A stretch of DNA of 64,000 nt from NCBI RefSeq assembly GCF_030160395.1, contig NZ_BSOG01000007.1, positions 62,001 to 126,000 on the forward strand. Reading direction: 5' to 3'. Position numbers and translations under genes: made by a program. Below, piece by piece: positions 44,365-55,491 of this stretch. The notes under the pieces are model-generated. The model had not been told where the DNA came from, did not search any database, and worked only from the letters and a program-made list of their open reading frames with translations. Position 1 is the first letter of the stretch; each line of letters begins with the position of its first letter. The DNA is from Chitinimonas prasina. Lineage in GTDB: Bacteria; Pseudomonadota; Gammaproteobacteria; Burkholderiales; Chitinimonadaceae.

Positions 44365-45240
44365 GTGCTGCTTCGCATTCTTGCCATTATTACCCCGGTA
44401 CTACTGATCGTGCTGGTGGGTTACCTCTATGCCCGTCGTCACAAGCCTGATCTGGCGGCCATGAATACCCTCACCATCGAGTTGCTGGCACCCTTGCTGG
44501 TGTTCTCGGGGCTGACCTCGCGCGATTTTGACCTGCTGGCCAACCGCTGGTTGCTGTTGGGGGGCGCGCTGGTGGTGTTCGGCTCGGGGGCCCTGGCCTG
44601 GCTGGTGGCACGCTGGCGGCGTTGGGATGTGCGTACCTTTGTGCCGCCCATGATGTTCGGCAATACCGCCAATATGGGCCTGCCGCTGGCTGTGCTGGCA
44701 TTTGGCCCAGCTGCCTTGCCACCGGCGGTGGCCCTGTTTGTCATGACCAATATGCTGCACTTCACGGTGGGCACCCGCATGGTCAACCCGGGGGCCTCGC
44801 TGGGGGCCATGTTGCGCAGCCCCATGATACTGGCCTCGCTGGCGGGCATAGCCTGCAACCTGGCGGGCATGCACCTGCCGGAGTGGCTGTCGCTGCCCAT
44901 CAAGCTGCTGGGTGAGGCGGCCATTCCGCTGATGCTGTTTTCCCTCGGTGCACGCATGCTTGATATCAGCCTGGCCGGTTGGCGGGTAGGCATAGTCGGG
45001 GCTTCGCTGGGGCCCTTGGCCGGCCTGGCCGTGGCCTGGCTGGCGGCGCAACTGCTGCCCTTGCAGGGCATGGCGGTGAGCCAGCTCTATGTGTACGCGG
45101 CACTGCCACCAGCCGTCATGAATTTCATGATTGCCGAGCGCTACCAGCAGGAGCCGGACAAGGTCGCCTCCATCGTGCTGTTGGGTAATGTGGCCAGCCT
45201 GCTGTTCGTACCCTTGGGTCTGGCACTGGCGTTGGCGTAA
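44365..45240 (+). CDS. AEC family transporter
   Basis: A 291-residue auxin-efflux-carrier-superfamily protein with about ten helices. The family-typical polar-proline segments are NTLTIELLAPLLVFSGLTSR, PMMFGNTANMGLPLAVLAFG, and GEAAIPLMLFSLGARMLD. Bacterial members export dicarboxylates or other small acids. It begins at GTG 44365, 7 bases after the preceding stop. Confidence 0.9.
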   Translation: MLLRILAIITPVLLIVLVGYLYARRHKPDLAAMNTLTIELLAPLLVFSGLTSRDFDLLANRWLLLGGALVVFGSGALAWLVARWRRWDVRTFVPPMMFGNTANMGLPLAVLAFGPAALPPAVALFVMTNMLHFTVGTRMVNPGASLGAMLRSPMILASLAGIACNLAGMHLPEWLSLPIKLLGEAAIPLMLFSLGARMLDISLAGWRVGIVGASLGPLAGLAVAWLAAQLLPLQGMAVSQLYVYAALPPAVMNFMIAERYQQEPDKVASIVLLGNVASLLFVPLGLALALA

Positions 45241-45372
45241 TGTCCTGGGCAACTTGTCCATACATTGCCGTAATCCCGGATTGTGTCCATGTTGTCGTGG
45301 CCAGAGCACTACATGAGGGTCGATGTCGCGCTTTCGTAATAATCTGTCGATGTGTTGAAAATATTTGACAGT

Positions 45373-45378
45373 TATAAT
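45373..45378 (+). promoter_or_regulatory. Candidate -10 box for gltBD
   Basis: A perfect TATAAT sits in an AT-rich segment. No good -35 is found at 16-18 bp, so an activator-dependent promoter is possible. It is the only convincing -10 upstream of gltB. Confidence 0.45.
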
Positions 45379-45459
45379 GACGTAAGTTGTTGATTAAAAA
45401 CAATTCGTGCGGCGCACAAAACCATTGCGCCGGCCGCCCTCGCTCCGCTAGAATCGTTC

Positions 45460-45500
45460 AAGCCTGTCAGAACCTCACTTGGTTCGGCAGGCTTTGTTTT
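45460..45500 (+). terminator. Terminator-like hairpin in the gltB leader (possible attenuator)
   Basis: AAGCCTG (45460-45466) pairs with CAGGCTT (45488-45494). Inside, AGAACC can pair with GGTT/GGTTC, and TTTGTTTT follows. It lies about 80 bases after the TATAAT and 248 bases before the gltB start, so it either ends upstream transcription or attenuates gltBD. Confidence 0.6.
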
Positions 45501-45747
45501 CGAAGCGCTTGGACGGCTGTTTCCGCCATCCTCTCCGCAGTTGCCTCCCCATGCCGCGACACCCGCGCGGCACCCGCCGCCCGGCAGAGTGACCCTCGCC
45601 GGGCCGGCCGCAACGCCACACCAGCGTGTTTCCACGCCGGCCGGAACCAAGCGCCACTCCCCAAAAAAAGGGGCCGCGTCAGCATGTTGCCGCCACAAGC
45701 GGCTCGCATGAACGAATGCCGCCCCGCTCGCGTACGGGTAATACGAC

Positions 45748-48700
45748 ATGGATGACAGACAGCGCCGCCTTGACGGCACGCTTTACCGACCCAGCTTCGA
45801 GCAGGATTCCTGCGGCTTTGGCTTGATCGCCAACATGGACGACAAACCATCGCACTGGCTGGTTTCGACCGCGATTTCCTCGCTGGCCAACCTCACTCAT
45901 CGTGGCGCAGTCGCGGCGGATGGTAAATCGGGTGATGGCTGTGGCCTGCTGTTCCGCAAGCCCGACAGCTTCCTGCGTACCGTGGCCAAGGAGAAGGGTC
46001 TGGAGCTGCGTAGCCATTACGCCGCCGGCCTGGTATTCCATAGTGCCGATCTGGAACTGGGCAAGCAGTCGCTGGCCACCCTGAAGGCACAACTGGAAGA
46101 GCAGGGTCTGGAAGTGGCCGGCTTCCGCACCGTGCCGACCGATACGCGTGCCTGTGGCGCCTATGCGCTCAAGACTCTGCCGGCCATTGCCCAGATCTTC
46201 GTCAACTGCCCGCCGCATATGGATGCCGCCAGCTTCGAGCGCCGCCTCTATATCGGCCGCCGCCTGGCCGAGAAGGCCAATGGCGGCGATGGCAGCTTCT
46301 ACATACCCACGCTGTCGGCCCACACCATTTCGTACAAGGGCCTGGTGACGCCCGAAAACCTGCCGGTGTTCTTCCCCGACCTGCAGGACGAACGCTTCAC
46401 CGCCTCGCTGGCGGTGTTCCACCAGCGTTTCAGCACCAATACCTGGCCTCAGTGGAAGTTGGCCCAGCCTTTCCGCTATGTGGCCCATAACGGCGAGATC
46501 AACACCATCTCGGGCAACCGCTCCTGGGCCCGCGCCCGCGAAGCCATCATGGCTTCGCCGCTGATTCCGGATATGGATGCCATCCGCCCCATCGTGCAGA
46601 CCGATGGCTCGGACTCCATGAGCCTGGACAATATGCTCGAAGGCCTGCTGATGGGCGGCATCGATTTCTTCCGCGCGCTGCGCCTCTTGGTACCGCCGGC
46701 CTGGCAGAACGTGGACAGCACCGACAAGGAGCTGCGGGCTTTTTACGAATACAACTCCATGCATATGGAGCCGTGGGACGGCCCTGCCGGCATCGTGCTG
46801 ACCAACGGCCGCTACGCTGGTTGCATGCTGGATCGCAATGGCCTGCGCCCGGCCCGCTATGTGCTGACCCGCGACCGCCATTTCACCATCTCGTCCGAGA
46901 TCGGGGTGTGGAACTACAAGCCCGAGGATGTGGTGAAGAAGGGCCGTGTGCGGCCCGGCCAGATCATTGCCGTGGACTTGCAGTCGGGCCAGTTGCTGTT
47001 GCCGCATGAGATCGACCAGAAACTGAAGTCTGCCCACCCCTACCGGCGCTGGATCAAGCAGTACGCCAACCGGCTGGAGCTGAGCATGGACGAGGACAGC
47101 GGCCGGCCTGAGCTGTCGCGCGAGCAGCTCAATGTGTTCCAGAAGCAGTTCCAGGTGTCGTTCGAGGAGCGCGACGCCGTGATACGGGTGCTGGCCGAGG
47201 ATGGCCAGGAGGCTGTCGGCTCCATGGGTGACGACACCCCCATGGCCGTACTGTCGCAACGGGTGCGTTCGCCCTATGATTTCCTGCGCCAACAGTTTGC
47301 CCAGGTGACCAACCCGCCCATCGACCCCATACGCGAGGCGGTGGTGATGTCGCTGAACACGGTGTTCGGCTCCGAGAAGAATATCTTTGAAGAGACCGCC
47401 GACCACGCCAAGCGGATCGAAGTCAGCAGCCCGGTACTCAGCTTCGAGAAGTTCAAGCTGCTGACCGGACAGACCGACGAGCAGTTCCGTTCGCAGAGCT
47501 TTGACCTGAGCTACGACCCGGCCAGCACTAATCTGGCGGATGCCCTGGCTGCCCTGGCCGAGGCGGTGGTAGCAGCCTCGCGCAACGGCATTGCTATCGC
47601 TGTGCTGAGCGACCGCAACCTCAGCCGCGACCGTCTGGCCATCCATGCGTTGTTTGCCACTGGCGCGGTGCATACTGCCCTGGTCAATGCCGGCCTGCGC
47701 TGCAAGACCAACCTGCTGGTGGACACCGCCACAGCGCGCGACCCGCATCACTTTGCCTGCCTGATCGGCTATGGCGCGACGGCGGTGCATCCCTACCTGG
47801 CTTATGAGGTGATCGCCGACCTGATCGCTGGCGGCCAGGTGACCGATCGCCAGTCCGAGGCCATGAGCAAGTACCGCAAGGGCATCAACAAGGGCCTGCT
47901 CAAGGTGCTGTCCAAGATGGGCATCTCCACCGTGGCGTCCTATCGCGGTGCGCAGCTGTTTGAGGCCGTGGGCATCGCCGACGAGATCATCGAGCGCTGC
48001 ATGCCCTTTACTGTCAGCCGTGTCGGTGGTGCGGGGTTTGCCGATTTCGAGGCCGACATGAAGGCCTTGCACAAGCTGGCGTTCAACCCCATGCGGCCGA
48101 TTTCGCAAGGGGGGCTGCTCAAGTATGTGTTCGGCGAGGAGTATCACGCCTACAACCCCGATGTGGTGATGCAGCTGCAAAAGGCCGTGCAGAACGGCGA
48201 CTATGCCGAGTACCTGCGCTATGCCGAGCTGGTGAACACCCGGCCGGTAGCCATGCTGCGTGACCTGATGCAGTTGAAGCTGGCAGGCACCACACCCATT
48301 CCCTTGGATGAGGTTGAACCGCTGGAGGCCATACTCAAGCGTTTCGACTCGGCCGGCATGTCGCTGGGGGCCCTGTCGCCCGAGGCGCACGAGGCCCTGG
48401 CCGAGGGCATGAACCGCCTGGGCGGGCGTTCCAATAGCGGCGAGGGTGGCGAAGACCCGGCGCGCTATGGCACAGCCAAGATGTCCAAGATCAAGCAGGT
48501 GGCGTCTGGCCGCTTTGGCGTTACCCCGCATTACCTGGTGAACGCCGAAGTGCTGCAGATCAAGGTCGCTCAGGGCGCCAAGCCCGGCGAGGGCGGCCAG
48601 CTGCCGGGCGACAAGGTCAGCGGCCTGATAGCCCGGCTGCGCCATGCCAAGGAAGGCATCAGCCTGATATCGCCGCCGCCGCACCACGATATCTATTCCA

Positions 48701-50202
48701 TCGAGGATCTGGCCCAGCTGATTTTTGACCTCAAGCAGGTCAACCCCAGTGCGCTGGTGTCGGTGAAGCTGGTGGCGGAGCCTGGTGTCGGCACCGTGGC
48801 GGCCGGTGTGGCCAAGGCCTATGCCGACCTGATTACCATCTCGGGCTACGACGGTGGTACCGGCGCCTCGCCGCTGAGCTCGGTGAAGTATGCTGGTTCG
48901 CCCTGGGAGCTGGGTTTGACCGAAGCCCAGCAGGTACTGCGCGCCAACGGCCTGCGGGGCCGGGTGCGGGTGCAGACCGACGGAGGCCTCAAGACCGGCC
49001 TGGATGTGATCAAGGCCGCCATCATGGGAGCCGAGAGCTTTGGCTTCGGTACCGGCCCCATGGTGGCGCTAGGCTGCAAGTTCCTGCGTATCTGCCATCT
49101 CAACAACTGCGCGACCGGGGTGGCCACGCAGGAAATCAAGCTGCGCTCCAAGTATTTCATCGGCCTGCCCGACATGGTGGTGAACTACTTCACCTTTATC
49201 GCCCGCGAGACCCGCGAGTGGATGGCCAAGCTGGGCGTGCGGTCCATGGCCGAACTGATAGGCCGTACCGAGCTGCTGGAGTTGCTGGAAGGCGAAAGCA
49301 CCCGCCAGGGCCAGCTGCGGCTGGATGTGCTGTTGAGCCAGGGTGGCATACCCGAGGATGAGCCGCGCTATTGCATTAGCGAGGGCAACCCCAGCTTCGA
49401 CAAGGGCGAGCTGGCCGAGAAAATGGTCAAGGACGCCCTGGCGGCCATCAGCAGCAAGACACCGGTCCAGCTGGAGTACGCGGTACGCAATATCAACCGC
49501 TCCATCGGTGCCCGCCTCAGTGGCGAGATTGCCCGCCAGCATGGCGCCGAGGGTTTGCCTGCAGGCTGCCTGGATATCCAGCTTAAGGGCTCGGCCGGCC
49601 AGAGCTTTGGCGTATGGAATGCCAAGGGCCTGCACCTGACGCTGGAAGGCGATGCCAACGACTATGTGGGCAAGGGGATGAATGGCGGCCGCCTGGTGAT
49701 CTACCCACCGGCAGGCGTGATGTATCAGCCGCACGAAGGCACCATCATCGGCAATACCTGCCTGTATGGCGCAACCGGTGGCGAGCTGTTTGCCTCCGGC
49801 CTGGCCGGCGAGCGCTTTGCCGTGCGCAATTCCGGCGCGCTGGCGGTGGTGGAGGGCCTGGGCGACCATGGCTGCGAATACATGACGGGCGGCTGTGTCA
49901 TTGCCCTGGGCCAGACCGGGCTGAATTTCGGTGCCGGCATGACGGGTGGCTTTGCCTTCGTCTACGACCGCGACGAGAAATTTGCCTATCGCTACAACAA
50001 TGAGCTGATCGATATCCATCTGATCAACGGCGAAGCCATGGGCCAGTACCGTGCCTTCCTCAAGGAGAAGATCGAACAGCACGTTGCCCTGACCGGCTCG
50101 GTAATTGGTGCGCAGATCCTGGAAGACTTCGACGACTACGTCGATTACTTCTGGCTGGTCAAGCCCAAGGCGGCCAGGCTCGATAGCCTGCTGAAAGACT
50201 AA
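45748..50202 (+). CDS. gltB: Glutamate synthase (NADPH) large subunit
   Basis: A 1484-residue GOGAT alpha subunit making two glutamates from glutamine and 2-oxoglutarate with electrons from GltD. Order: short propeptide, class II amidotransferase domain beginning at Cys22 (EQDSCGFGLIANMDD), central domain, FMN-binding synthase domain (GRSNSGEGGEDPARYGTAKM, DGGTGASPLSSVKYAGSPWE), 3Fe-4S cysteines C1110, C1116 and C1121 (GCKFLRICHLNNCATGVATQ), and C-terminal beta-helix (GANDYVGKGMNGG-like NDYVGKGMNGGRLVIYPP). Removal of 21 residues should expose Cys22. gltD follows after 132 bases. Confidence 0.97.
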   Translation: MDDRQRRLDGTLYRPSFEQDSCGFGLIANMDDKPSHWLVSTAISSLANLTHRGAVAADGKSGDGCGLLFRKPDSFLRTVAKEKGLELRSHYAAGLVFHSADLELGKQSLATLKAQLEEQGLEVAGFRTVPTDTRACGAYALKTLPAIAQIFVNCPPHMDAASFERRLYIGRRLAEKANGGDGSFYIPTLSAHTISYKGLVTPENLPVFFPDLQDERFTASLAVFHQRFSTNTWPQWKLAQPFRYVAHNGEINTISGNRSWARAREAIMASPLIPDMDAIRPIVQTDGSDSMSLDNMLEGLLMGGIDFFRALRLLVPPAWQNVDSTDKELRAFYEYNSMHMEPWDGPAGIVLTNGRYAGCMLDRNGLRPARYVLTRDRHFTISSEIGVWNYKPEDVVKKGRVRPGQIIAVDLQSGQLLLPHEIDQKLKSAHPYRRWIKQYANRLELSMDEDSGRPELSREQLNVFQKQFQVSFEERDAVIRVLAEDGQEAVGSMGDDTPMAVLSQRVRSPYDFLRQQFAQVTNPPIDPIREAVVMSLNTVFGSEKNIFEETADHAKRIEVSSPVLSFEKFKLLTGQTDEQFRSQSFDLSYDPASTNLADALAALAEAVVAASRNGIAIAVLSDRNLSRDRLAIHALFATGAVHTALVNAGLRCKTNLLVDTATARDPHHFACLIGYGATAVHPYLAYEVIADLIAGGQVTDRQSEAMSKYRKGINKGLLKVLSKMGISTVASYRGAQLFEAVGIADEIIERCMPFTVSRVGGAGFADFEADMKALHKLAFNPMRPISQGGLLKYVFGEEYHAYNPDVVMQLQKAVQNGDYAEYLRYAELVNTRPVAMLRDLMQLKLAGTTPIPLDEVEPLEAILKRFDSAGMSLGALSPEAHEALAEGMNRLGGRSNSGEGGEDPARYGTAKMSKIKQVASGRFGVTPHYLVNAEVLQIKVAQGAKPGEGGQLPGDKVSGLIARLRHAKEGISLISPPPHHDIYSIEDLAQLIFDLKQVNPSALVSVKLVAEPGVGTVAAGVAKAYADLITISGYDGGTGASPLSSVKYAGSPWELGLTEAQQVLRANGLRGRVRVQTDGGLKTGLDVIKAAIMGAESFGFGTGPMVALGCKFLRICHLNNCATGVATQEIKLRSKYFIGLPDMVVNYFTFIARETREWMAKLGVRSMAELIGRTELLELLEGESTRQGQLRLDVLLSQGGIPEDEPRYCISEGNPSFDKGELAEKMVKDALAAISSKTPVQLEYAVRNINRSIGARLSGEIARQHGAEGLPAGCLDIQLKGSAGQSFGVWNAKGLHLTLEGDANDYVGKGMNGGRLVIYPPAGVMYQPHEGTIIGNTCLYGATGGELFASGLAGERFAVRNSGALAVVEGLGDHGCEYMTGGCVIALGQTGLNFGAGMTGGFAFVYDRDEKFAYRYNNELIDIHLINGEAMGQYRAFLKEKIEQHVALTGSVIGAQILEDFDDYVDYFWLVKPKAARLDSLLKD

Positions 50203-50262
50203 GTGTGAGGGGCGGGGCCGGTATGGCGGGATGAGACACCGCATGCCTACCCCGCTCTGTGA

Positions 50263-51747
<1,485 letters not shown>

Positions 51748-51846
51748 GCCTTTTGTGGGCAACGTGGTTGCATAGGCAGCCGCCACCTTCGCGCCGGTTC
51801 TGGTCGGCGCACCTGCCTGCGGTGGGCACATTTACGCTATGAAAAG

Positions 51847-51878
51847 GAATCGGCACAGGGAGTGTACTGTGCCGATTC
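51847..51878. terminator. Terminator after gltD
   Basis: A perfect 12-bp stem GAATCGGCACAG/CTGTGCCGATTC with an 8-nt loop lies between convergent genes. The T-tract is short (TATTTATT), so it may serve both directions. Confidence 0.8.
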
Positions 51879-51924
51879 TATTTATTGCCGCAGGTAATCT
51901 GCCTGTGGAATTCGCGAGCCTGGT

Positions 51925-52374
51925 TTAGGGCTTGACGAGTTTGTCCAGATTGACGGCCTGGCTATCAGGCAAATGCTTTTGCGCTTCTTCTTCGGTTGCC
52001 GATTTGATACTTGCGCAGCGGCTGTTCGGTCTGACCAGGAAGAAGTTGGACTGGGAGACATTGGCTATGAACTTGAGCGATTCCTCTTTCCAGGTAGGAG
52101 AGAATCCGCCAAAGCACTTTACAGCAATGTAGTGCTCTCCTGGCGTAACCAGAAACTCGGCATGCTCGCCAGAGCCAATTCCGGCTAGATCTTTGCCATT
52201 GAACGCAATGGTGTAGCCGTTGGCGGCCCCCACCAAGTCACTGATCCGGACCACCACAACTTTGGCGGCGGTATTGCGATCTGCGACGGGAGGCAGATCG
52301 CCCAGGCGGCCAGACATGGTGCCGCAACCAAATAGGGTTGCCAGCAAGGGAGTGAGTAGTAGCGACTTTTTCAT
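51925..52374 (-). CDS. Putative lipoprotein of unknown function
   Basis: A 149-residue protein with a lipoprotein signal (LLLTPLLATLFGC, Cys17). The mature part has a compact beta-rich pattern (AAKVVVVRISDLVGAANGYT; HAEFLVTPGEHYIAVKCFGG), reminiscent of DUF2846-type lipoproteins. The gene is somewhat lower in GC than its neighbours. It is convergent with gltD; nothing nearby suggests a role. Confidence 0.78.
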   Translation of the reverse strand: MKKSLLLTPLLATLFGCGTMSGRLGDLPPVADRNTAAKVVVVRISDLVGAANGYTIAFNGKDLAGIGSGEHAEFLVTPGEHYIAVKCFGGFSPTWKEESLKFIANVSQSNFFLVRPNSRCASIKSATEEEAQKHLPDSQAVNLDKLVKP

Positions 52375-52538
52375 GGTGCGTCGTTCTTGGACTGAATAGT
52401 GAGTTATGCGGCGTAGTCTATCCGAAGTGACACTACCTACTCACTACCAATCTGTCACCCGACAGGGGTCTGTGCTCTCGGCCCGCACGCAGTGTGTTTG
52501 AGGTCGCATTGATAGCGCACGCAGGCAGTGCATGATTG

Positions 52539-54482
52539 TTAACGGCCAAACCCCACCACCCGCTGTTTCAGTTGCTCCAGCCCGCCACCACTGCCGTAGC
52601 GCGCAGCCAGATAGCAGTCGAGGATGGCCTGTATCTCGGTTTCGCGCTGAGGTAGCCGAGCCATGGCGCGCTGGGCGAAGTCGCGGGGGCCTTCGGCCCT
52701 GGCGGGTACCAGGTCGTAGGCGGCCAGCCTGCGGCAGAAGCTGTCCCACAGCTGGCGTGCGGCATCAGGCTTGGGCGGGCGCATGCGCCAGAGTAGCCAG
52801 CCGGCGATCAGGGCGATGCAAAGGCCGATGCTGCCCAGGAAAACGGCCACGAACTTGCCCGACAGCAGGTCGGTGATACCCAGCCGTTTCAGGACCTGCC
52901 GCTGGCGTTCCGGGGTATAGCCTATGACCCACTGGTTCCAGCCGTTGACCATGCTGTCCAGCGCCAGCTGTGCCCGCTTGACCAGATTGTTGTCCAGCCG
53001 CAGCAGATAGGGCAGGTCGGAGTCGTTCACGGCTGATGCCAGGCCTTCTTCGATACGCGAGGGGGCCACGGCAAAGGTGGGGTCTACCCGCTGCCAGCCC
53101 TGGCCTTCGAGCCAGACCTCTGCCCATGCGTGGGCATCGGCCTGACGGACGATCAGGTAGTCGCCGTTTTCCTCGCCGCCCTGATAACCGCCCACCACCC
53201 GGGCCGGGACGCCAGCGGCCCGCATCATGAAGACGAAGGCCCCAGCAAAGTGTTCGCAAAAGCCCTGTTTGCCGCCGTAGACAAAGTCGTCAACCGCATT
53301 GCTACCATATAGCGGCGGGGCCAGGGTGTATTGCAGGCCCTGGCCGGTAAACAGCTGCAACACGGCGTCGACCCGTGCCTGTGGCGGCAGAGTGCGCCAG
53401 GCTGCAGCCTGCTGGCGCGCCCTGGGGTTGCCTTCTTCGGGCAGTACCAGGGCACGGGCCAGCATGGCCTCGTCTTCGTCCACGCCGGCTCGGTATTGCA
53501 GGTAAGCCGACAGTTCCAGCCGCAGGCGCTTGCTGACTTGGCGGCGGCCGACCAGTTGTAGTTGGTCGGACATGCGGCCTTCGTCCGGCACCGTGGCAGG
53601 CATGTCCAGAGCCAGCAGCCAGGGGCGTTGATGGGGCTCCAGCGTGATGGCATAGCGTAGCGGCGGCTGGGTGCCGCCTTCTATGCGGGGCGAGGTGGTG
53701 GCATTGGGTGGGCTTTGGGTCCAGGTCCTGCCGTCGTAATCGAGGAATACCGGGCCGCGCCAGTACAGCAATTCCTGGGCGGGGCGCTCGCCTTCGAAGC
53801 TCACTCGGAAGGCGACTGAGTCGTCCTTGGACATATTCGAGAAGCTGCCGGGCGACATGCTGTCGGCCAGGCCTGAGCGTATGCTGCCGCGATCCTGCGG
53901 CAAGCGCCACAGCGGCCCTTCGATACGCGGGAAGAAGACGAACAGCAGGGCCATGACGGGCAGGGCCTGCAGCATCAGCACGCCGGCAAAGCGTGCCTGT
54001 TTGAAGGCCACCCGCCATTGGCCGGTCCAGCCGCCCAGGGTGTGCCAGCCTATCAGCAGGGTGGTGATGATCAGTACCATGGCGCACAGATAGGCGGCCA
54101 GGGCCATGGTCTGGTCGAACAGCAGGTTGGTCACCACCAGAAAGTAGCCGAGGTAGACCAGGAGCAGGGCATCGCGGCGACTACGGGTCTCCAGCAGCTT
54201 GGCGCCTATCAGGGCTGCGAACAGGGCTATGCCGCCGGTACGGCCCAGCAGGGTACGGAATTCGATGAAGACACCGACTATCAGGCCGAAGGTGATGGGC
54301 AGCAGCACCCATTTGGGCGGCATGCGCCCCTGGGTGCGGATCAGCCAGATGCGCCAACCGAACAGAATGGCCAGGGCGCCCAGCAGCCAGCTGGGCAGGC
54401 GGCCGGCGTGCGGCAGCAGCAGGCCGGTCAGTACCGCCAGCAGGGCCAGTATCTGGGTACGATCCAGCCGGTCCGGGTTCAT
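52539..54482 (-). CDS. TgpA-type membrane transglutaminase-like protein (DUF3488/transglutaminase)
   Basis: A 647-residue inner-membrane protein with about six N-terminal helices (residues 10-185), then a periplasmic transglutaminase-like domain. The catalytic triad is visible: C409 (GGKQGFCEHFAGAF), H451 (ADAHAWAEVW) and D467 (WQRVDPTF). A last helix at about 550-570 and a C-terminal DUF4129-like helical tail follow. It resembles Pseudomonas TgpA. It overlaps the upstream DUF58 gene by ATGA and belongs to the MoxR/DUF58 module; the substrate is unknown. Confidence 0.92.
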   Translation of the reverse strand: MNPDRLDRTQILALLAVLTGLLLPHAGRLPSWLLGALAILFGWRIWLIRTQGRMPPKWVLLPITFGLIVGVFIEFRTLLGRTGGIALFAALIGAKLLETRSRRDALLLVYLGYFLVVTNLLFDQTMALAAYLCAMVLIITTLLIGWHTLGGWTGQWRVAFKQARFAGVLMLQALPVMALLFVFFPRIEGPLWRLPQDRGSIRSGLADSMSPGSFSNMSKDDSVAFRVSFEGERPAQELLYWRGPVFLDYDGRTWTQSPPNATTSPRIEGGTQPPLRYAITLEPHQRPWLLALDMPATVPDEGRMSDQLQLVGRRQVSKRLRLELSAYLQYRAGVDEDEAMLARALVLPEEGNPRARQQAAAWRTLPPQARVDAVLQLFTGQGLQYTLAPPLYGSNAVDDFVYGGKQGFCEHFAGAFVFMMRAAGVPARVVGGYQGGEENGDYLIVRQADAHAWAEVWLEGQGWQRVDPTFAVAPSRIEEGLASAVNDSDLPYLLRLDNNLVKRAQLALDSMVNGWNQWVIGYTPERQRQVLKRLGITDLLSGKFVAVFLGSIGLCIALIAGWLLWRMRPPKPDAARQLWDSFCRRLAAYDLVPARAEGPRDFAQRAMARLPQRETEIQAILDCYLAARYGSGGGLEQLKQRVVGFGR

Positions 54483-55483
54483 GTGGCCTCCCGTATGCCG
54501 TGCAGTGCCAGTGCTGCCAGGCAGGCATCGCGATGGGCTTCGCCCTGGTCTGCCGCCAGCACTTCGCCCGGCAGGCGCAAGCCATAGGCCAGGCCGGCGG
54601 CATGGGCGGCCAGGACCCAGGCGGTAAGGCGGGAAAGGCGCGCCTCGGTGTCGATCAGGCCGGATGCCGCGTCCCAGTCCAGCCAGAGGGCCTCGGCGGC
54701 CTGGCCGTGGAACTCCTTGACCATCAGCGCATCGTCACGCGCTGCAACCTTCCAGGCCACATGCCGTGGTGAGTCGCCGCGCTGGAACGGCCGCAGACCG
54801 GCAAAGTCGTCCTGGCCGCGCGGGGTTAGCGTGCCTTCGCCGTCTCCGGTGGCGGCCATGGGCAGGGGAGGCGGGTCGTTCTCCGGTTTTGGGTAGACCA
54901 GGGCCCGTTGGCTGAAGAAGGCATAAGACCAGGCCTGGAATACGCCCAGCGGCCAATGGGTTTCTATCCGTAGCCGGGGGGCCACCAGCCAGCCGCGCTT
55001 GCTTGCCGACAGTGGCAGCCAGACCCTAGCGGTATCCCCAGGGGCGACATCGCTGGCTTCGACCGGACCCTCGAAGCGCAAGCCAAGGTTATGCCGGGGT
55101 AGGCGGCTGTCGTTTTCCAGTATCACTTCAAAGCGTGCCACCTCGCCGGCAAAGCAGGGGTCTGCCCTGCCGGGCATGAGGCTCAGGCCCAGCAGGTTGC
55201 GGAAGGTATGGAATACCGAGGCCAGCGCCATCGAGGCCAGCAGGAAGACCAGCAGGTAGGCCAGTGCCAGATCGTAGTTGATGGCACCGCCCAGCATGGC
55301 TACCAGCATGATGCAGAACACCAGGCCGCTACGGCTGAGAAAGATGTAAACGCGGTTCTGGGTCAGCCGCTGCGCCACCATGCCGTGTGGATGGCGCCGT
55401 TGCAGCCAGCGGTTCCAGCGCTGCTGCAAGGGGGCGAGCAGGCCAGCCAACCAGGTGCGGCGGGGGGGAGGTGCTGGGTGCAT
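54479..55483 (-). CDS. DUF58 domain-containing membrane protein
   Basis: A 334-residue protein with two adjacent N-terminal helices (about 45-90, GLVFCIMLVAMLGGAINYDL), a beta-sandwich, and the DUF58 signature GQDDFAGLRPFQRGDSPRHV. Such proteins regularly sit between MoxR and transglutaminase genes. It overlaps the following gene by four bases and begins 8 bases after the MoxR stop, so all three form one transcription unit. Confidence 0.9.
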   Translation of the reverse strand: MHPAPPPRRTWLAGLLAPLQQRWNRWLQRRHPHGMVAQRLTQNRVYIFLSRSGLVFCIMLVAMLGGAINYDLALAYLLVFLLASMALASVFHTFRNLLGLSLMPGRADPCFAGEVARFEVILENDSRLPRHNLGLRFEGPVEASDVAPGDTARVWLPLSASKRGWLVAPRLRIETHWPLGVFQAWSYAFFSQRALVYPKPENDPPPLPMAATGDGEGTLTPRGQDDFAGLRPFQRGDSPRHVAWKVAARDDALMVKEFHGQAAEALWLDWDAASGLIDTEARLSRLTAWVLAAHAAGLAYGLRLPGEVLAADQGEAHRDACLAALALHGIREAT

Positions 55484-55491
55484 GGCTTGGT

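Larger units (their letters stand above)
45241..45747. other. 507-bp gap holding the gltB promoter and long leader
   Basis: It contains a -10-like TATAAT (45373-45378) in an AT-rich patch, then about 370 bases of leader. The leader holds a terminator-like hairpin (45460-45500) and a small CCCC-A7-GGGG hairpin (45659-45673). Open frames through it are not supported as genes. Confidence 0.55.

Noticed and set aside
45387-45755. Possible leader peptide or gene in front of gltB
   Set aside because: No ribosome site, it overlaps the terminator-like hairpin and runs into the gltB start. It contains no run of regulatory codons.
45679-48687. A 1002-codon antisense open frame within gltB
   Set aside because: High GC at third codon positions of gltB removes stops on the opposite strand. 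The translated sequence is His/Gly/Leu-rich and unlike any protein family.
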